Assembly: GCF_003182485.1 (NCBI RefSeq)
Contig: NZ_QGTX01000001.1
Location: 1,694,001-1,758,000 of the forward strand
DNA length: 64,000 bases
Direction of reading: 5' to 3'
Source of the DNA: Geodermatophilus normandii
GTDB taxonomy: Bacteria; Actinomycetota; Actinomycetes; Mycobacteriales; Geodermatophilaceae
Shown here: positions 51,813 through 61,100 of the stretch, in pieces
Position numbering within the stretch: the stretch's first letter is position 1
How the letters are laid out: every line of letters starts with the position of its first letter
Notes under the pieces: generated by a model
Told to the model about the DNA's origin: nothing
Database searches by the model: none
What the model saw: only the letters and a program-made list of their open reading frames with translations
Program-made: the position numbers and the translations under genes

Positions 51813-53603
51813 TCAGAGGTGGGCGTCGGGGGTGTCGAGCACCGTCCGGTCGAGGGACTCCAGCAGGTCCAGCCAGCCGTGCACCTTCGGCAGCTCCCAC
51901 CGCTGGAAGAACCGCGCCGCGGCGCGCTTGCCCTCGTGGAAGTCGCTGGTCTCGTCCCGGGTGGCCAGTGCCTGCTCCAGCCACAGCCAGCCGACGACGG
52001 TGTGCCCGGCCGCGTCGAGGTAGGCGGAGGCGTTGGCCAGCGTCAGCGCCGGGTCGCCGGCGCCCCACAGCGTGCCGGTCACCCCGACCAGCCGGGTGAC
52101 GGCGGCGTCGACGTCGGAGGCGAGGTCGGCGAACGGCGTCCCGGCGGCGCGGGCCGTGGTCGCGGCGATGGTCTCGGCCAGCAGCCGCAGCCCCGCACCG
52201 CCGTGCACGGTGACCTTGCGGCCGAGCAGGTCGAGGGCCTGGATGCCGTTGGTGCCCTCGTGGATCGGGTTGAGCCGGTTGTCCCGGTAGAACTGCTCGA
52301 CCGGGTAGTCGCGGGTGTAGCCGTAGCCGCCGTGCACCTGGATGGCGAGGTCGTCGGCGACCGGGCCCCACTGCGAGGGCCACGCCTTCGCGATCGGGGT
52401 CAGCGTGTCCAGCAGCAGGTGGGCGCGGCTGCGGTCCTCCTCGGTCTCGCCGGTCCGCTCCTCGTCGACCAGGCGGGCGCAGTACAGGCCCAGCGCCAGC
52501 CCGCCCTGGGCATAGCACTTGGCGGCCAGCAGCATGCGGCGCACGTCGGGGTGGTCGACCAGCCGCACCATCGGCGACGACGGGTCCTTGCTGCTCGCCG
52601 ACCGGCCCTGGGTGCGGGTGCGCGCGTACTCCAGCGCGTGCAGGTAGCCGGTGTAGCCGAGGACGGTCGCGCCCATCCCGACGCCGATCCGGGCCTCGTT
52701 CATCATGTGGAACATGTAGGAGAGCCCCTTGTGCGGCTCCCCGACCAGGTACCCGACCGCGCCGGCCCGGCCACCGGGACGGTGCACGCCCTCACCGAAG
52801 TTGAGCAGCGTGTTCGTCGTCCCCCGGTAGCCCATCTTGTGGTTCAGGCCGGCCAGGACGACGTCGTTGCGCTCGCCGAGCGAGCCGTCGTCGGCCACCA
52901 GCACCTTGGGCACGATGAACAGCGAGATGCCCTTCACCCCGGGCGGGCCACCGGGGATCTTGGCGAGCACCAGGTGGACGATGTTCTCGGTGAGCTCGTG
53001 GTCGCCGGCGGAGATCCACATCTTGTTGCCGGTGAGCCGGTAGGAGCCGTCGTCCTGCGGCTCGGCGCGGGTGGTGATGTCGGCCAGCGAGGACCCGGCC
53101 TGCGGCTCCGACAGCGCCATCGTGCCGAACCAGCGGCCCTCGAGCATCGGCCGGACGAAGGTGTCCTTCTGCTCCTGCGAGCCGTGCGCCAGCAGCAGCC
53201 GGGCGTTGCCCATGGTCAGGAACGGATAGCTCGACGTCCCGACGTTGGCCGCCTTGAACCAGGCGAAGGCCGCCTGCCCGACGGTCTGCGGCAACTGCAT
53301 GCCGCCGTACTCCTCGTCGAAGGTCCCGGACATGATCCCGGACTCGCGGAACACCGCGAGCGCCTGTCCGACCTCGGGGATCATCTCCACCTTGCCGTCG
53401 ACGAACCGCGGCTCGTTCTCGTCGGCCTTCCGGTTGTGCGGCGCGAAGTGCTCCGTGGCGATCCGCTGGGCGAGCTCCATCACCGCGTCGAAGGTCTCGC
53501 GCGAGTGCTCGGCGTAGCGGGGCCGCTTGGTGAGGGTCTCGACGTCCAGCCACTCGTGGAGCAGGAAGTCCAGGTCACGCGGCGACAGGATCAGGTTGGA
53601 CAC
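51813..53603 (-). CDS. Long-form acyl-CoA dehydrogenase (DmdC/FadE5-like)
   Basis: 596 residues, longer than classical acyl-CoA dehydrogenases because of a C-terminal extension (~470-596). FAD/substrate segments: TMALSEPQAGSSLADI, GNKMWISAGDHEL, KMGYRGTTNTLLNFGE and VHGGYGYTRDYPVEQFYRDNRLNPIHEGTNGIQALDL. The Glu of IHEGTNG is the likely catalytic base. Such enzymes act on long-chain or methylmercaptopropionyl-CoA-like substrates. No electron-transfer partner is adjacent. Confidence 0.92.
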   Translation of the reverse strand: MSNLILSPRDLDFLLHEWLDVETLTKRPRYAEHSRETFDAVMELAQRIATEHFAPHNRKADENEPRFVDGKVEMIPEVGQALAVFRESGIMSGTFDEEYGGMQLPQTVGQAAFAWFKAANVGTSSYPFLTMGNARLLLAHGSQEQKDTFVRPMLEGRWFGTMALSEPQAGSSLADITTRAEPQDDGSYRLTGNKMWISAGDHELTENIVHLVLAKIPGGPPGVKGISLFIVPKVLVADDGSLGERNDVVLAGLNHKMGYRGTTNTLLNFGEGVHRPGGRAGAVGYLVGEPHKGLSYMFHMMNEARIGVGMGATVLGYTGYLHALEYARTRTQGRSASSKDPSSPMVRLVDHPDVRRMLLAAKCYAQGGLALGLYCARLVDEERTGETEEDRSRAHLLLDTLTPIAKAWPSQWGPVADDLAIQVHGGYGYTRDYPVEQFYRDNRLNPIHEGTNGIQALDLLGRKVTVHGGAGLRLLAETIAATTARAAGTPFADLASDVDAAVTRLVGVTGTLWGAGDPALTLANASAYLDAAGHTVVGWLWLEQALATRDETSDFHEGKRAAARFFQRWELPKVHGWLDLLESLDRTVLDTPDAHL

Positions 53604-53695
53604 GGGGCCTCCACGGACGACGGCGGCGGGAGAACGGGCACGCTGCCCGACCGGCCCACGATAGGCCGGGTCCGTGGAGGGGTAGCACCTCCCTC

Positions 53696-54169
53696 ATGGA
53701 CCTCGACCACCTGATCGGCCGGGCGACCGGCCTCGCCGGGGGAGCGGGTGCGGCACTGCTCAGGCAGCTGCAGCACGTCCGCCTGCCCGGCGCCGGACAG
53801 GCGTCGGCCACCGACGCCCCGGAGGTCGCCGCCCGCCGCTGGCGCGCGGTGACCGTGCTGCGCGAGCCGGCCGACGTCGACGCCGCGGGGCTGCCGGCGC
53901 CGCTGGCCGCGCTCGGCGACCGGATCGAGGTGCGCACCACCCCGGCGCCCGGCGACCGCGGCACCGAGCTCGCGGCGCGCTACCGCGGGACGCCGGGCGA
54001 GGAGGAGATCGGCGACCTGCGCGCCGCGCTCCGCGAGGCCAAGGCGCTGCTCGAGGTCGGCGAGGTGCTGCGGGTGGACCCGCAGCCGCACGGGACACGC
54101 GCCGCCACCCCGCAGGGTGCCGCGCTCGAGGGCGCGGCGGAGGCCGCGCCGAGGGAGGGCGTGCTGTGA
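53696..54169 (+). CDS. Hypothetical protein coupled to an alcohol dehydrogenase
   Basis: 157 residues, ATG 53696. Features WRAVTVLREPADVDAAGLPAPLAALGDRIEVRTTPAPGDRGTELAARYRG, which looks like an SRPBCC-type or hot-dog-like half domain but is not clear enough to name; then REAKALLEVGEVLRVDPQPHG. The C-terminus is Ala/Glu-rich. Its stop overlaps the dehydrogenase GTG (GTGA), so the two are probably functionally linked. Confidence 0.65.
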   Translation: MDLDHLIGRATGLAGGAGAALLRQLQHVRLPGAGQASATDAPEVAARRWRAVTVLREPADVDAAGLPAPLAALGDRIEVRTTPAPGDRGTELAARYRGTPGEEEIGDLRAALREAKALLEVGEVLRVDPQPHGTRAATPQGAALEGAAEAAPREGVL

Positions 54170-55341
54170 GGGCCGCGACCTGGACCGGCGTCAACGAGGT
54201 GTCGGTGGAGACCGTCCCCGACCCGACGATCCTCAACGACCGCGACGTGATCCTGCGGGTCCGGCGGACGACGACGTGCGGCTCGGACCTGCACCTGCTG
54301 GGCGGCTACATCCCGGCGATGCGCGCCGGCGACGTGCTCGGCCACGAGTTCATGGGCGAGGTCGTCGAGGTCGGCCCCGGTGTGCGGGACCGCCGCGTCG
54401 GCGACCGCGTCGTCGTCAACTCCTTCATCGCCTGCGGGAACTGCTGGTACTGCCGGCAGGAGCTGTACTCCCTGTGCGACAACGGCAACCCCAACCCGGG
54501 TATCACCGAGGGGCTGTGGGGTCAGAGCCCGGGCGGCTGCTTCGGCTACTCGCACGCGATGGGCGGCTTCGCCGGCTCGCACGCGGAGTACGTGCGGGTG
54601 CCCTTCGCCGACGTCGGCAGCTTCGTCGTGCCCGACGAGGTCAGCGACGACCGGGCGCTGTTCGCCTCCGACGCCGTCTCCACGGGCTGGATGGGCGCGG
54701 ACCTGGCCGGCACGAAGCCCGGGGACACGGTGGCCGTGTGGGGCGCCGGCGGGGTCGGGCAGATGGCCGCCCGGGCGGCGATGCTGCTCGGGGCCGAGCA
54801 GGTGTACGTGGTCGACCGGCTGCCCGAGCGGCTGGAGCAGGTGCGGCGGCACGTGGGCGCGGAGGTCATCGACTACTCGACCACCGACGTCATGGCCGAG
54901 CTGCGCGAGCGCACCGGCGGCCGCGGGCCCGACGTCTGCATCGAGGCGGTCGGCATGGAGGCGCACAGCACCGGCATCCAGAACGTGTACGACCAGGTCA
55001 AGCAGCAGCTGCGGCTGCAGACCGACCGGCCGTCGGCCGTCCGCGAGGCGATCATGGCCTGCCGCAAGGGCGGGAGCGTCTTCGTGCTCGGCGTCTTCGC
55101 GGGGCCGGTGGACAAGTTCCCCCTGGGCGCGGCCATGAACAAGGGCCTGACGCTGCGCGGGGCCCAGGTGCACGGGCAGCGCTACATGCCGCGGATCCTC
55201 GAGCACATGGCCCGCGGCGAGCTCACCACCGAGCACCTGGCCACCCACGTGATGCCGCTGGAGGACGCGCCGCGCGGCTACCGGATGTTCAAGGACAAGG
55301 AGGACGGCTGCGTCCGCGCCGTCTTCCTGCCCCACGGCTGA
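54166..55341 (+). CDS. Zinc-dependent alcohol dehydrogenase (MDR family)
   Basis: 391 residues. TTCGSDLHLLGG (catalytic zinc Cys), GHEFMGEVVEVG (His-Glu), and CGNCWYCRQELYSLCDNG, the four-Cys structural zinc lobe. The NAD(P)-binding motif is VAVWGAGGVGQMAARAA. Related proteins (FDH-like, glutathione-independent) oxidise aldehydes or alcohols. GTG 54166 overlaps the upstream gene. A bidirectional terminator follows. Confidence 0.93.
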   Translation: MRAATWTGVNEVSVETVPDPTILNDRDVILRVRRTTTCGSDLHLLGGYIPAMRAGDVLGHEFMGEVVEVGPGVRDRRVGDRVVVNSFIACGNCWYCRQELYSLCDNGNPNPGITEGLWGQSPGGCFGYSHAMGGFAGSHAEYVRVPFADVGSFVVPDEVSDDRALFASDAVSTGWMGADLAGTKPGDTVAVWGAGGVGQMAARAAMLLGAEQVYVVDRLPERLEQVRRHVGAEVIDYSTTDVMAELRERTGGRGPDVCIEAVGMEAHSTGIQNVYDQVKQQLRLQTDRPSAVREAIMACRKGGSVFVLGVFAGPVDKFPLGAAMNKGLTLRGAQVHGQRYMPRILEHMARGELTTEHLATHVMPLEDAPRGYRMFKDKEDGCVRAVFLPHG

Positions 55342-55437
55342 CCGCCGGCCGGGTCGACCGTCGGCTCGTCGCCGCCCACGCCGGCGTGTCCGCGCGTGTC
55401 CGCGGCGACGTCTCGACGACCGGCAGCGGAGACGGCG

Positions 55438-55470
55438 GAGGCCCCTCCCCGCGGTGCGGGGAGGGGCCTC
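55438..55470. terminator. Bidirectional terminator between ADH and MFS genes
   Basis: Perfect 15-bp stem (55438-55452 with 55456-55470), 3-nt loop GGT. Confidence 0.85.
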
Positions 55471-55482
55471 GGTGTCGTGCGG

Positions 55483-55560
55483 GTGCCTGGCCGTGGTGCC
55501 TGGCCGTGGTGCCTGGCCGTGGTGCCTGGCCGTGGTGCCTGGCCGTGGTGCCTAGCCGCG
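55483..55560. repeat. 13-bp tandem repeat, six copies, crossing the MFS stop
   Basis: Unit GTGCCTGGCCGTG at 55483, 55496, 55509, 55522, 55535 and a variant GTGCCTAGCCGCG at 55548. The C-to-A-type change in the last copy creates the minus-strand TAG stop (55552-55554). Because 13 is not a multiple of 3, gain or loss of copies in the gene would shift the frame. Confidence 0.92.
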
Positions 55561-57336
55561 GTGCCGGCCGGCGGGCTCGGCGTCGCCCGGGCGCCCGGTC
55601 GGGGGAGCGGTCGACGTCGGGGCCGCGGCACCGGCCGCCTGCGCGGCGTCCTCGGCGGCGCCGGCGCCCGGCGTGTCACCGGCGGTCTGGCCGGCGGCCT
55701 CCTGCTGCGCCTGGATGCCCGACTGGTTGCGCAGCTCGAGCTGGGGCAGGAACCACAGGACGAAGAAGCCGACCGCGACGACGAGCGCGGCCACCAGGAA
55801 CACCAGGTCCAGCGTGTTCGAGAAGCCGGTCCGGAACGGCGTGACCAGCGCCGGGTAGGCGTTGATCGCGCTGGTGTCGGACAGGACGCTCTCCGGGCCC
55901 GCCTCCAGCAGCGCACCCGCCTGCTGGGCGGCCTCCGGGCCGGACTGCGCCGCCTGGCGGATCTGCTCCGGCACCTCGGTGCCGAGCCGCGAGAACATGA
56001 TCGACAGGAACGCCGCCGTACCGATCGTGCCGCCCATCTGCCGGAAGAACGTCACCGAGGAGGTGGCGACGCCGATCTCCCGCGGCGACACGGCGTTCTG
56101 CACGGCGAGGATGACCGGCTGCATGTTGAAGCCGAGCCCGAGGCCCAGCAGGAACATGAAGGGCACCAGCGTCCACACCGAGGTGTCGGCCTCGACCACC
56201 AGGGACAGGGCGACCAGCGCGGCGACCATGAAGACGACGCCGACGAGCGGGAAGACCTTGTACTTGCCGGTCCGCGCGATCACCTGACCGGACGTCAGCG
56301 CGCCGGTCATGATGCCCAGGACCAGCGGCAGCATCTGCAGACCCGCGACCGTCGGGCTCGAGCCGTGCACGACCTGCAGGTACTGGGGCAGCAGCAGGAT
56401 GCCGCCGAACATGCCGGCGCCCAGGACGATGCTCGACACGCTGCTCACCGAGAAGGTGCGGTTGGTGAACATCCGCAGCGGCAGGATCGCGTCGTCCCGG
56501 TACGCCCGCTCGGCCAGCACGAACCCGACGAGGCCGGCGGCGCCGATGGCGTAGCAGGCCAGGGCGCGACCGGAGCCCCAGCCCCAGGTGCGGCCCTGCT
56601 CGGCGACGATGAGCAGCGGCACCAGCGCGAGGACGAGGGCCACCGCGCCGGGCCAGTCGATGCGGTGCTGACGCCGCTCGTGCGGCAGGTGCAGGACCCG
56701 CATGACGACGGCGAAGGCGAACACGGCCAGCGGCACGTTGATCCAGAAGATCCACCGCCAGCCGTCGACACCGACGATCGACGCCTGACCGGCGAGGAAG
56801 CCGCCGATGACCGGCCCGAGCACGCTGGACGTGCCCCACACCGCCATGAAGTAGCCCTGGTACTTCGAGCGCTCCCGGGGAGGGACGACGTCGGCGATGA
56901 TCGCCAGCGCCAGCGACATCAGGCCACCGGCGCCGATGCCCTGGATCGCGCGGAACGCGGCCAGCTCGTACATCGAGTCGGCGATCCCGCACAGCGCCGA
57001 GCCGATCGTGAAGACGGCGATGGCGAACAGGTAGAAGGGCCGGCGGCCGTAGATGTCGGAGAGCTTGCCGTAGAGCGGCGTCGCGATCGTCGAGGTGATG
57101 AGGAACGCGGTCGTCGCCCAGGCCTGCAGGTCGTAGCCCTGCAGGTCGTCGGCGATGGTGCGGATGGCGGTCGAGACCACCGTCTGGTCCAGGGCGGCCA
57201 GGAACATGCCGAGCATCAGGCCGGACAGGATCGTGATGATCTGCCGGTGGCTGAAGACGCCGCTGGAGTCCGGCGCGGCGGCCGCCGCCCGGGCGTCCCT
57301 GCGGCCGGCCGCGCTCGCGCGGGTGGTCTGGGTCAT
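55552..57336 (-). CDS. MFS DHA2 family multidrug exporter
   Basis: 594 residues from ATG 57336. Fourteen helices with LSGLMLGMFLAALDQTVVSTAIRTIADDL (helix 1), LYGKLSDIYGRRPFYLFAI (motif A) and RAIQGIGAGGLMSLALAIIADVVPPRERSKYQGYF (motif C). The C-terminal ~50 residues are Ala/Thr/Pro-rich. The ATG overlaps the stop of the marR gene (ATGA), so the repressor and its exporter form one operon under the 57912-57942 operator. Confidence 0.93.
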   Translation of the reverse strand: MTQTTRASAAGRRDARAAAAAPDSSGVFSHRQIITILSGLMLGMFLAALDQTVVSTAIRTIADDLQGYDLQAWATTAFLITSTIATPLYGKLSDIYGRRPFYLFAIAVFTIGSALCGIADSMYELAAFRAIQGIGAGGLMSLALAIIADVVPPRERSKYQGYFMAVWGTSSVLGPVIGGFLAGQASIVGVDGWRWIFWINVPLAVFAFAVVMRVLHLPHERRQHRIDWPGAVALVLALVPLLIVAEQGRTWGWGSGRALACYAIGAAGLVGFVLAERAYRDDAILPLRMFTNRTFSVSSVSSIVLGAGMFGGILLLPQYLQVVHGSSPTVAGLQMLPLVLGIMTGALTSGQVIARTGKYKVFPLVGVVFMVAALVALSLVVEADTSVWTLVPFMFLLGLGLGFNMQPVILAVQNAVSPREIGVATSSVTFFRQMGGTIGTAAFLSIMFSRLGTEVPEQIRQAAQSGPEAAQQAGALLEAGPESVLSDTSAINAYPALVTPFRTGFSNTLDLVFLVAALVVAVGFFVLWFLPQLELRNQSGIQAQQEAAGQTAGDTPGAGAAEDAAQAAGAAAPTSTAPPTGRPGDAEPAGRHRG

Positions 57337-57869
57337 GACTTCTCTCTCGGGACGGGGAGTGCGGAGGGGGAGCGGGGATCGGACGGCAGCGCTGCCGTGA
57401 GGTCGTCGAGCAGGCGCCCGAACAGGCCGGTGAGGGCGGTGAGGTCGGCGTCGGACCAGTCGGTGAGCATCGAGCACAGCTGGCTGGTGCGTTCCTCGGC
57501 GAGCCGCTCGACGGCGGCGCGGCCGGCGTCGGTCACGACCAGCCGGGTGGCGCGGCCGTCGGTCTCGTCGGCCACGCGCTGCACCAGGTCGTGCTCGACC
57601 AGCCAGCCGACGTGCCGGCTGACCGTCGAGGGGTCGGCGTGCACGAGCTCGGCCAGTGCGCTCTGCCGCAGCGGCCCCAGGCGGGTCAGCGGGAAGAGCA
57701 GGACCAGCGCGGCGCGCTCCCGGCCGTCGGTGGCGGCCGGGAGGCTCTTGAAGGCGTGCACGAGCCGCATGAAGCGCGGCATCTGCTCCGAGAGCCTGCG
57801 CACCTCGGCCGTCCGCTCCGGCGACGGCGCGGCGGACGGGCCGGCGTCGGGGGAGGAGGCGGTGGGCAT
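57333..57869 (-). CDS. MarR-family transcriptional regulator
   Basis: 178 residues. Winged-helix core: LRQSALAELVHADPSTVSRHVGWLVEHDLVQRVADETDGRATRLVVTDAGRAAVERL (residues ~75-132), with DxRxxxLxLT-type wing DGRATRLVVTDAG. Such proteins repress exporter operons and release DNA when they bind phenolic or drug ligands. It is the first gene of a marR-MFS operon. A perfect palindromic operator lies 43 nt upstream. Confidence 0.93.
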   Translation of the reverse strand: MPTASSPDAGPSAAPSPERTAEVRRLSEQMPRFMRLVHAFKSLPAATDGRERAALVLLFPLTRLGPLRQSALAELVHADPSTVSRHVGWLVEHDLVQRVADETDGRATRLVVTDAGRAAVERLAEERTSQLCSMLTDWSDADLTALTGLFGRLLDDLTAALPSDPRSPSALPVPREKS

Positions 57870-57911
57870 GGGGACTCCGGTTCAGCAGGAGGAGGGGATG
57901 CATGGACGCTA

Positions 57912-57942
57912 CAACTGGTTGCGCGACACACGCAACCAGTTG
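57912..57942. promoter_or_regulatory. MarR operator
   Basis: Perfect 12-bp inverted repeat CAACTGGTTGCG-N7-CGCAACCAGTTG, between marR and the divergent hrpA. Minus-strand TTGCGT and TGTAGC at ~16-nt spacing inside it could be the promoter that is blocked. Confidence 0.8.
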
Positions 57943-58153
57943 CAGGTTACATGCATGCGTGACCTGCACGACAGTGACGAGGCACGTACCCAGGACGCGG
58001 GGCGGGAAGGCCCGGTCGCCCCGCGGCGTTGTCCCTGCCGGACCTGATGCGCCGGGCGTCCGGCGGTGCGGGTCCGATCCGGTGCGATCCTGGGGGCGGT
58101 GGCCCCGGTCGCCGCCTGCCGTCCCCTCACCCGGAAGAGAGCCGAGCGCGCCC

Positions 58154-61100
58154 GTGACCGCGACCCTCCCGGACCTCCGGTCCCGGCTGGCCGCGCTGAC
58201 CCTCGACGACGAGCACCGGCTGGGCCGGCGGCTCGAGGGCCTGCGGCGCACCCGTGACGACGCCGCCCGCGAGCGCGCGCTCGCCAAGATCGCCGCCGAC
58301 GTCAGCGCCGCCGAGGAGCGTGTCGCCCGCCGGCGGGCCGCCCTCCCGGCGATCACCTATCCCGAGCAGCTGCCGGTCAGCGCCCGCCGCGAGGACATCG
58401 CCGCGGCCCTGCGCGAGCACCAGGTGGTCGTCGTCGCCGGCGAGACCGGCTCGGGCAAGACGACACAGCTGCCCAAGATCGCCCTCGAGCTGGGCCGCGG
58501 CGTGCGGGGCCGGATCGGGCACACCCAGCCGCGGCGGATCGCCGCGCGCACGGTGGCCGAGCGGATCGCCGAGGAGCTCGACACCCCGCTGGGCGGCGCG
58601 GTGGGCTGGAAGGTCCGCTTCACCGACCAGGTCGGCGACGGCACGCTGGTGAAGCTCATGACCGACGGCGTCCTGCTCGCCGAGATCGCGCACGACCGGC
58701 TGCTGCGCCAGTACGACACGATCATCGTCGACGAGGCGCACGAGCGGAGCCTCAACATCGACTTCCTGCTCGGCTACCTCGCCCAGCTGCTGCCGCGCCG
58801 GCCCGACCTCAAGGTCGTCATCACCTCGGCCACGATCGACGTGGACCGGATCGCCAAGCACTTCTCCGTCGACGGCGCCGACGTGCCCGTCGTCGAGGTC
58901 AGCGGCCGCACGTACCCGGTGGAGGTCCGCTACCGCCCGGTGGTCGACCCCGACGCCCCCGAGGGCGACCCCGCCGCCGACCCCGACCGCGACCAGGTCA
59001 CCGCCATCGGCGACGCGGTCGAGGAGCTGGGGCACGAGGGCCCGGGCGACGTCCTGGTCTTCCTCGCCGGCGAGCGCGAGATCCGCGACACCGCCGACGC
59101 CCTCGCCGAGCGCTTCCCCGGTGTCGAGGTGCTGCCGCTCTACTCCCGCCTGTCGGCCGCCGACCAGCACCGGGTGTTCCAGCCGCACGCCGGCCGCCGG
59201 GTCGTGCTGGCCACGAACGTCGCCGAGACGTCGCTGACCGTGCCCGGCATCCGCTACGTCGTCGACCCCGGCACCGCGCGCATCTCCCGCTACAGCGCCC
59301 GGACGAAGGTGCAGCGGCTGCCGATCGAGCCGGTCAGCCAGGCGTCGGCGCGGCAGCGCTCGGGCCGCTGCGGACGCGTGGCGGAGGGCATCGCGATCCG
59401 CCTCTACACCGAGGAGGACTTCGAGGGCCGGCCCGAGTACACCGACCCGGAGATCCTCCGCACCAGCCTGGCCTCGGTGCTGCTGCAGATGGCCGCGCTC
59501 GACCTCGGCGCGGTCGAGGACTTCCCCTTCGTCGACCCGCCGGACCGGCGTGCCGTCGCCGACGGCCGCGCCCTGCTCGAGGAGCTCGGTGCCCTCGACT
59601 CCGACGGGCGGCTCACCGAGACCGGGCGCGCCCTCGCCCAGCTCCCGCTCGACCCCCGGCTCGGCCGCATGGTGGTCGAGGCCGACCGGCGCGGCGTCCT
59701 GGAGGAGGTGCTCGTCGTCGCGGCGGGCCTGACGATCCAGGACCCGCGCGAGCGGCCGAGCGAGCACCAGCAGGCCGCCGACGAGATGCACGCCCGGTTC
59801 GCCGACGAGCACTCGGACTTCCTCACCCTGCTCAACCTCTGGCGGTACCTCACCGAGCAGCAGGAGGCGCTGTCGGGCAGCGCCTTCCGCCGCACGGTCA
59901 AGCGCGAGTTCCTCCACTACCTGCGCATCCGCGAGTGGCAGGACCTGCACGGCCAGCTGCGCAGCACCGCCCGCCGCCTCGGCATGACCCCCGGCTCGCT
60001 CGCCGCGGAGCCCGACGAGCGCGGGATCTCCGTCGCCCTGCTCGCCGGCCTGCTGTCCCAGGTCGGCCTGCAGGTCGAGGACACACGCAAGCGCGACGGC
60101 GACCGCCGCCGCGGCGGGCGCGAGTACCTGGGCGCGCGCGGCGCCCGGTTCGTCATCGCCCCGGGCACGCCGCTGGCGAAGAAGCCGCCGCGCTGGGTGG
60201 TGGCCGCCGAGTTGGTGGAGACCAGCCGGCTGTTCGCCCGCACCGTGGCGCGCGTCGACCCCGACGACGTCGAGCGCCTGGCGGGGCACCTGGTCAGGCG
60301 GGAGTACTCCGAGCCGCGGTGGGACGCCAAACGCGGCTCCGTCGTCGCGACCGAGCGCGTGACGCTCTACGGCATCCCGCTGGTCGCCGGCCGGCGCGTG
60401 CAGTACGGCTCGATCGACCCCGTCGTCTCCCGGGACCTGTTCATCCGGCACGCCCTGGTGCAGGGCGAGTGGACGACGCACCACCGGTTCTGGGCCGACA
60501 ACCAGCGCGCCATCGAGCGGGTCGCCGAGCTGGAGGAGCGGGCCCGCCGCCGCGACATCCGGGTCGACGACGAGACGCTCCACGAGCTCTACGACGCGCG
60601 GATCCCCGCCGACGTCGTCTCCACCCGGCACTTCGACCGGTGGTGGAAGTCCGCGCGTCGCGCCACGCCGGACCTGCTCACGTTCACGCCGGAGATGCTC
60701 ACCAACGCCGCCGCGGCCGGGCAGGTGCGCGTCGAGGACTTCCCCGACGAGGTGCCGCTGACGCAGGGGCTGACCCTCCCGCTGTCCTACGCCTTCGCCC
60801 CCGGCACGCCACAGGACGGCGTCACCGTCGACGTCCCGCTGGCGGTGCTCGACACCGTCGCCGAGCGGACGTCCGGGGAGTCGCTGGCCTTCACCGTCCC
60901 CGGCCTGCGCGAGGAGCTGGTGACGGCGCTGCTGCGGACGCTGCCCAAGCAGCTGCGACGGGCGCTCGTGCCGATCCCCGACCGCGTGCGCGAGGTGCTG
61001 CCGCGGATCAGCCCCACCGAGCCGCTGCTCCCGGCGCTGGAGCGGGAGCTGCGCCGGTCCGCGGCCGTCGTGGTCCCGCCGGACGCCTGGGCGCCCGCGG

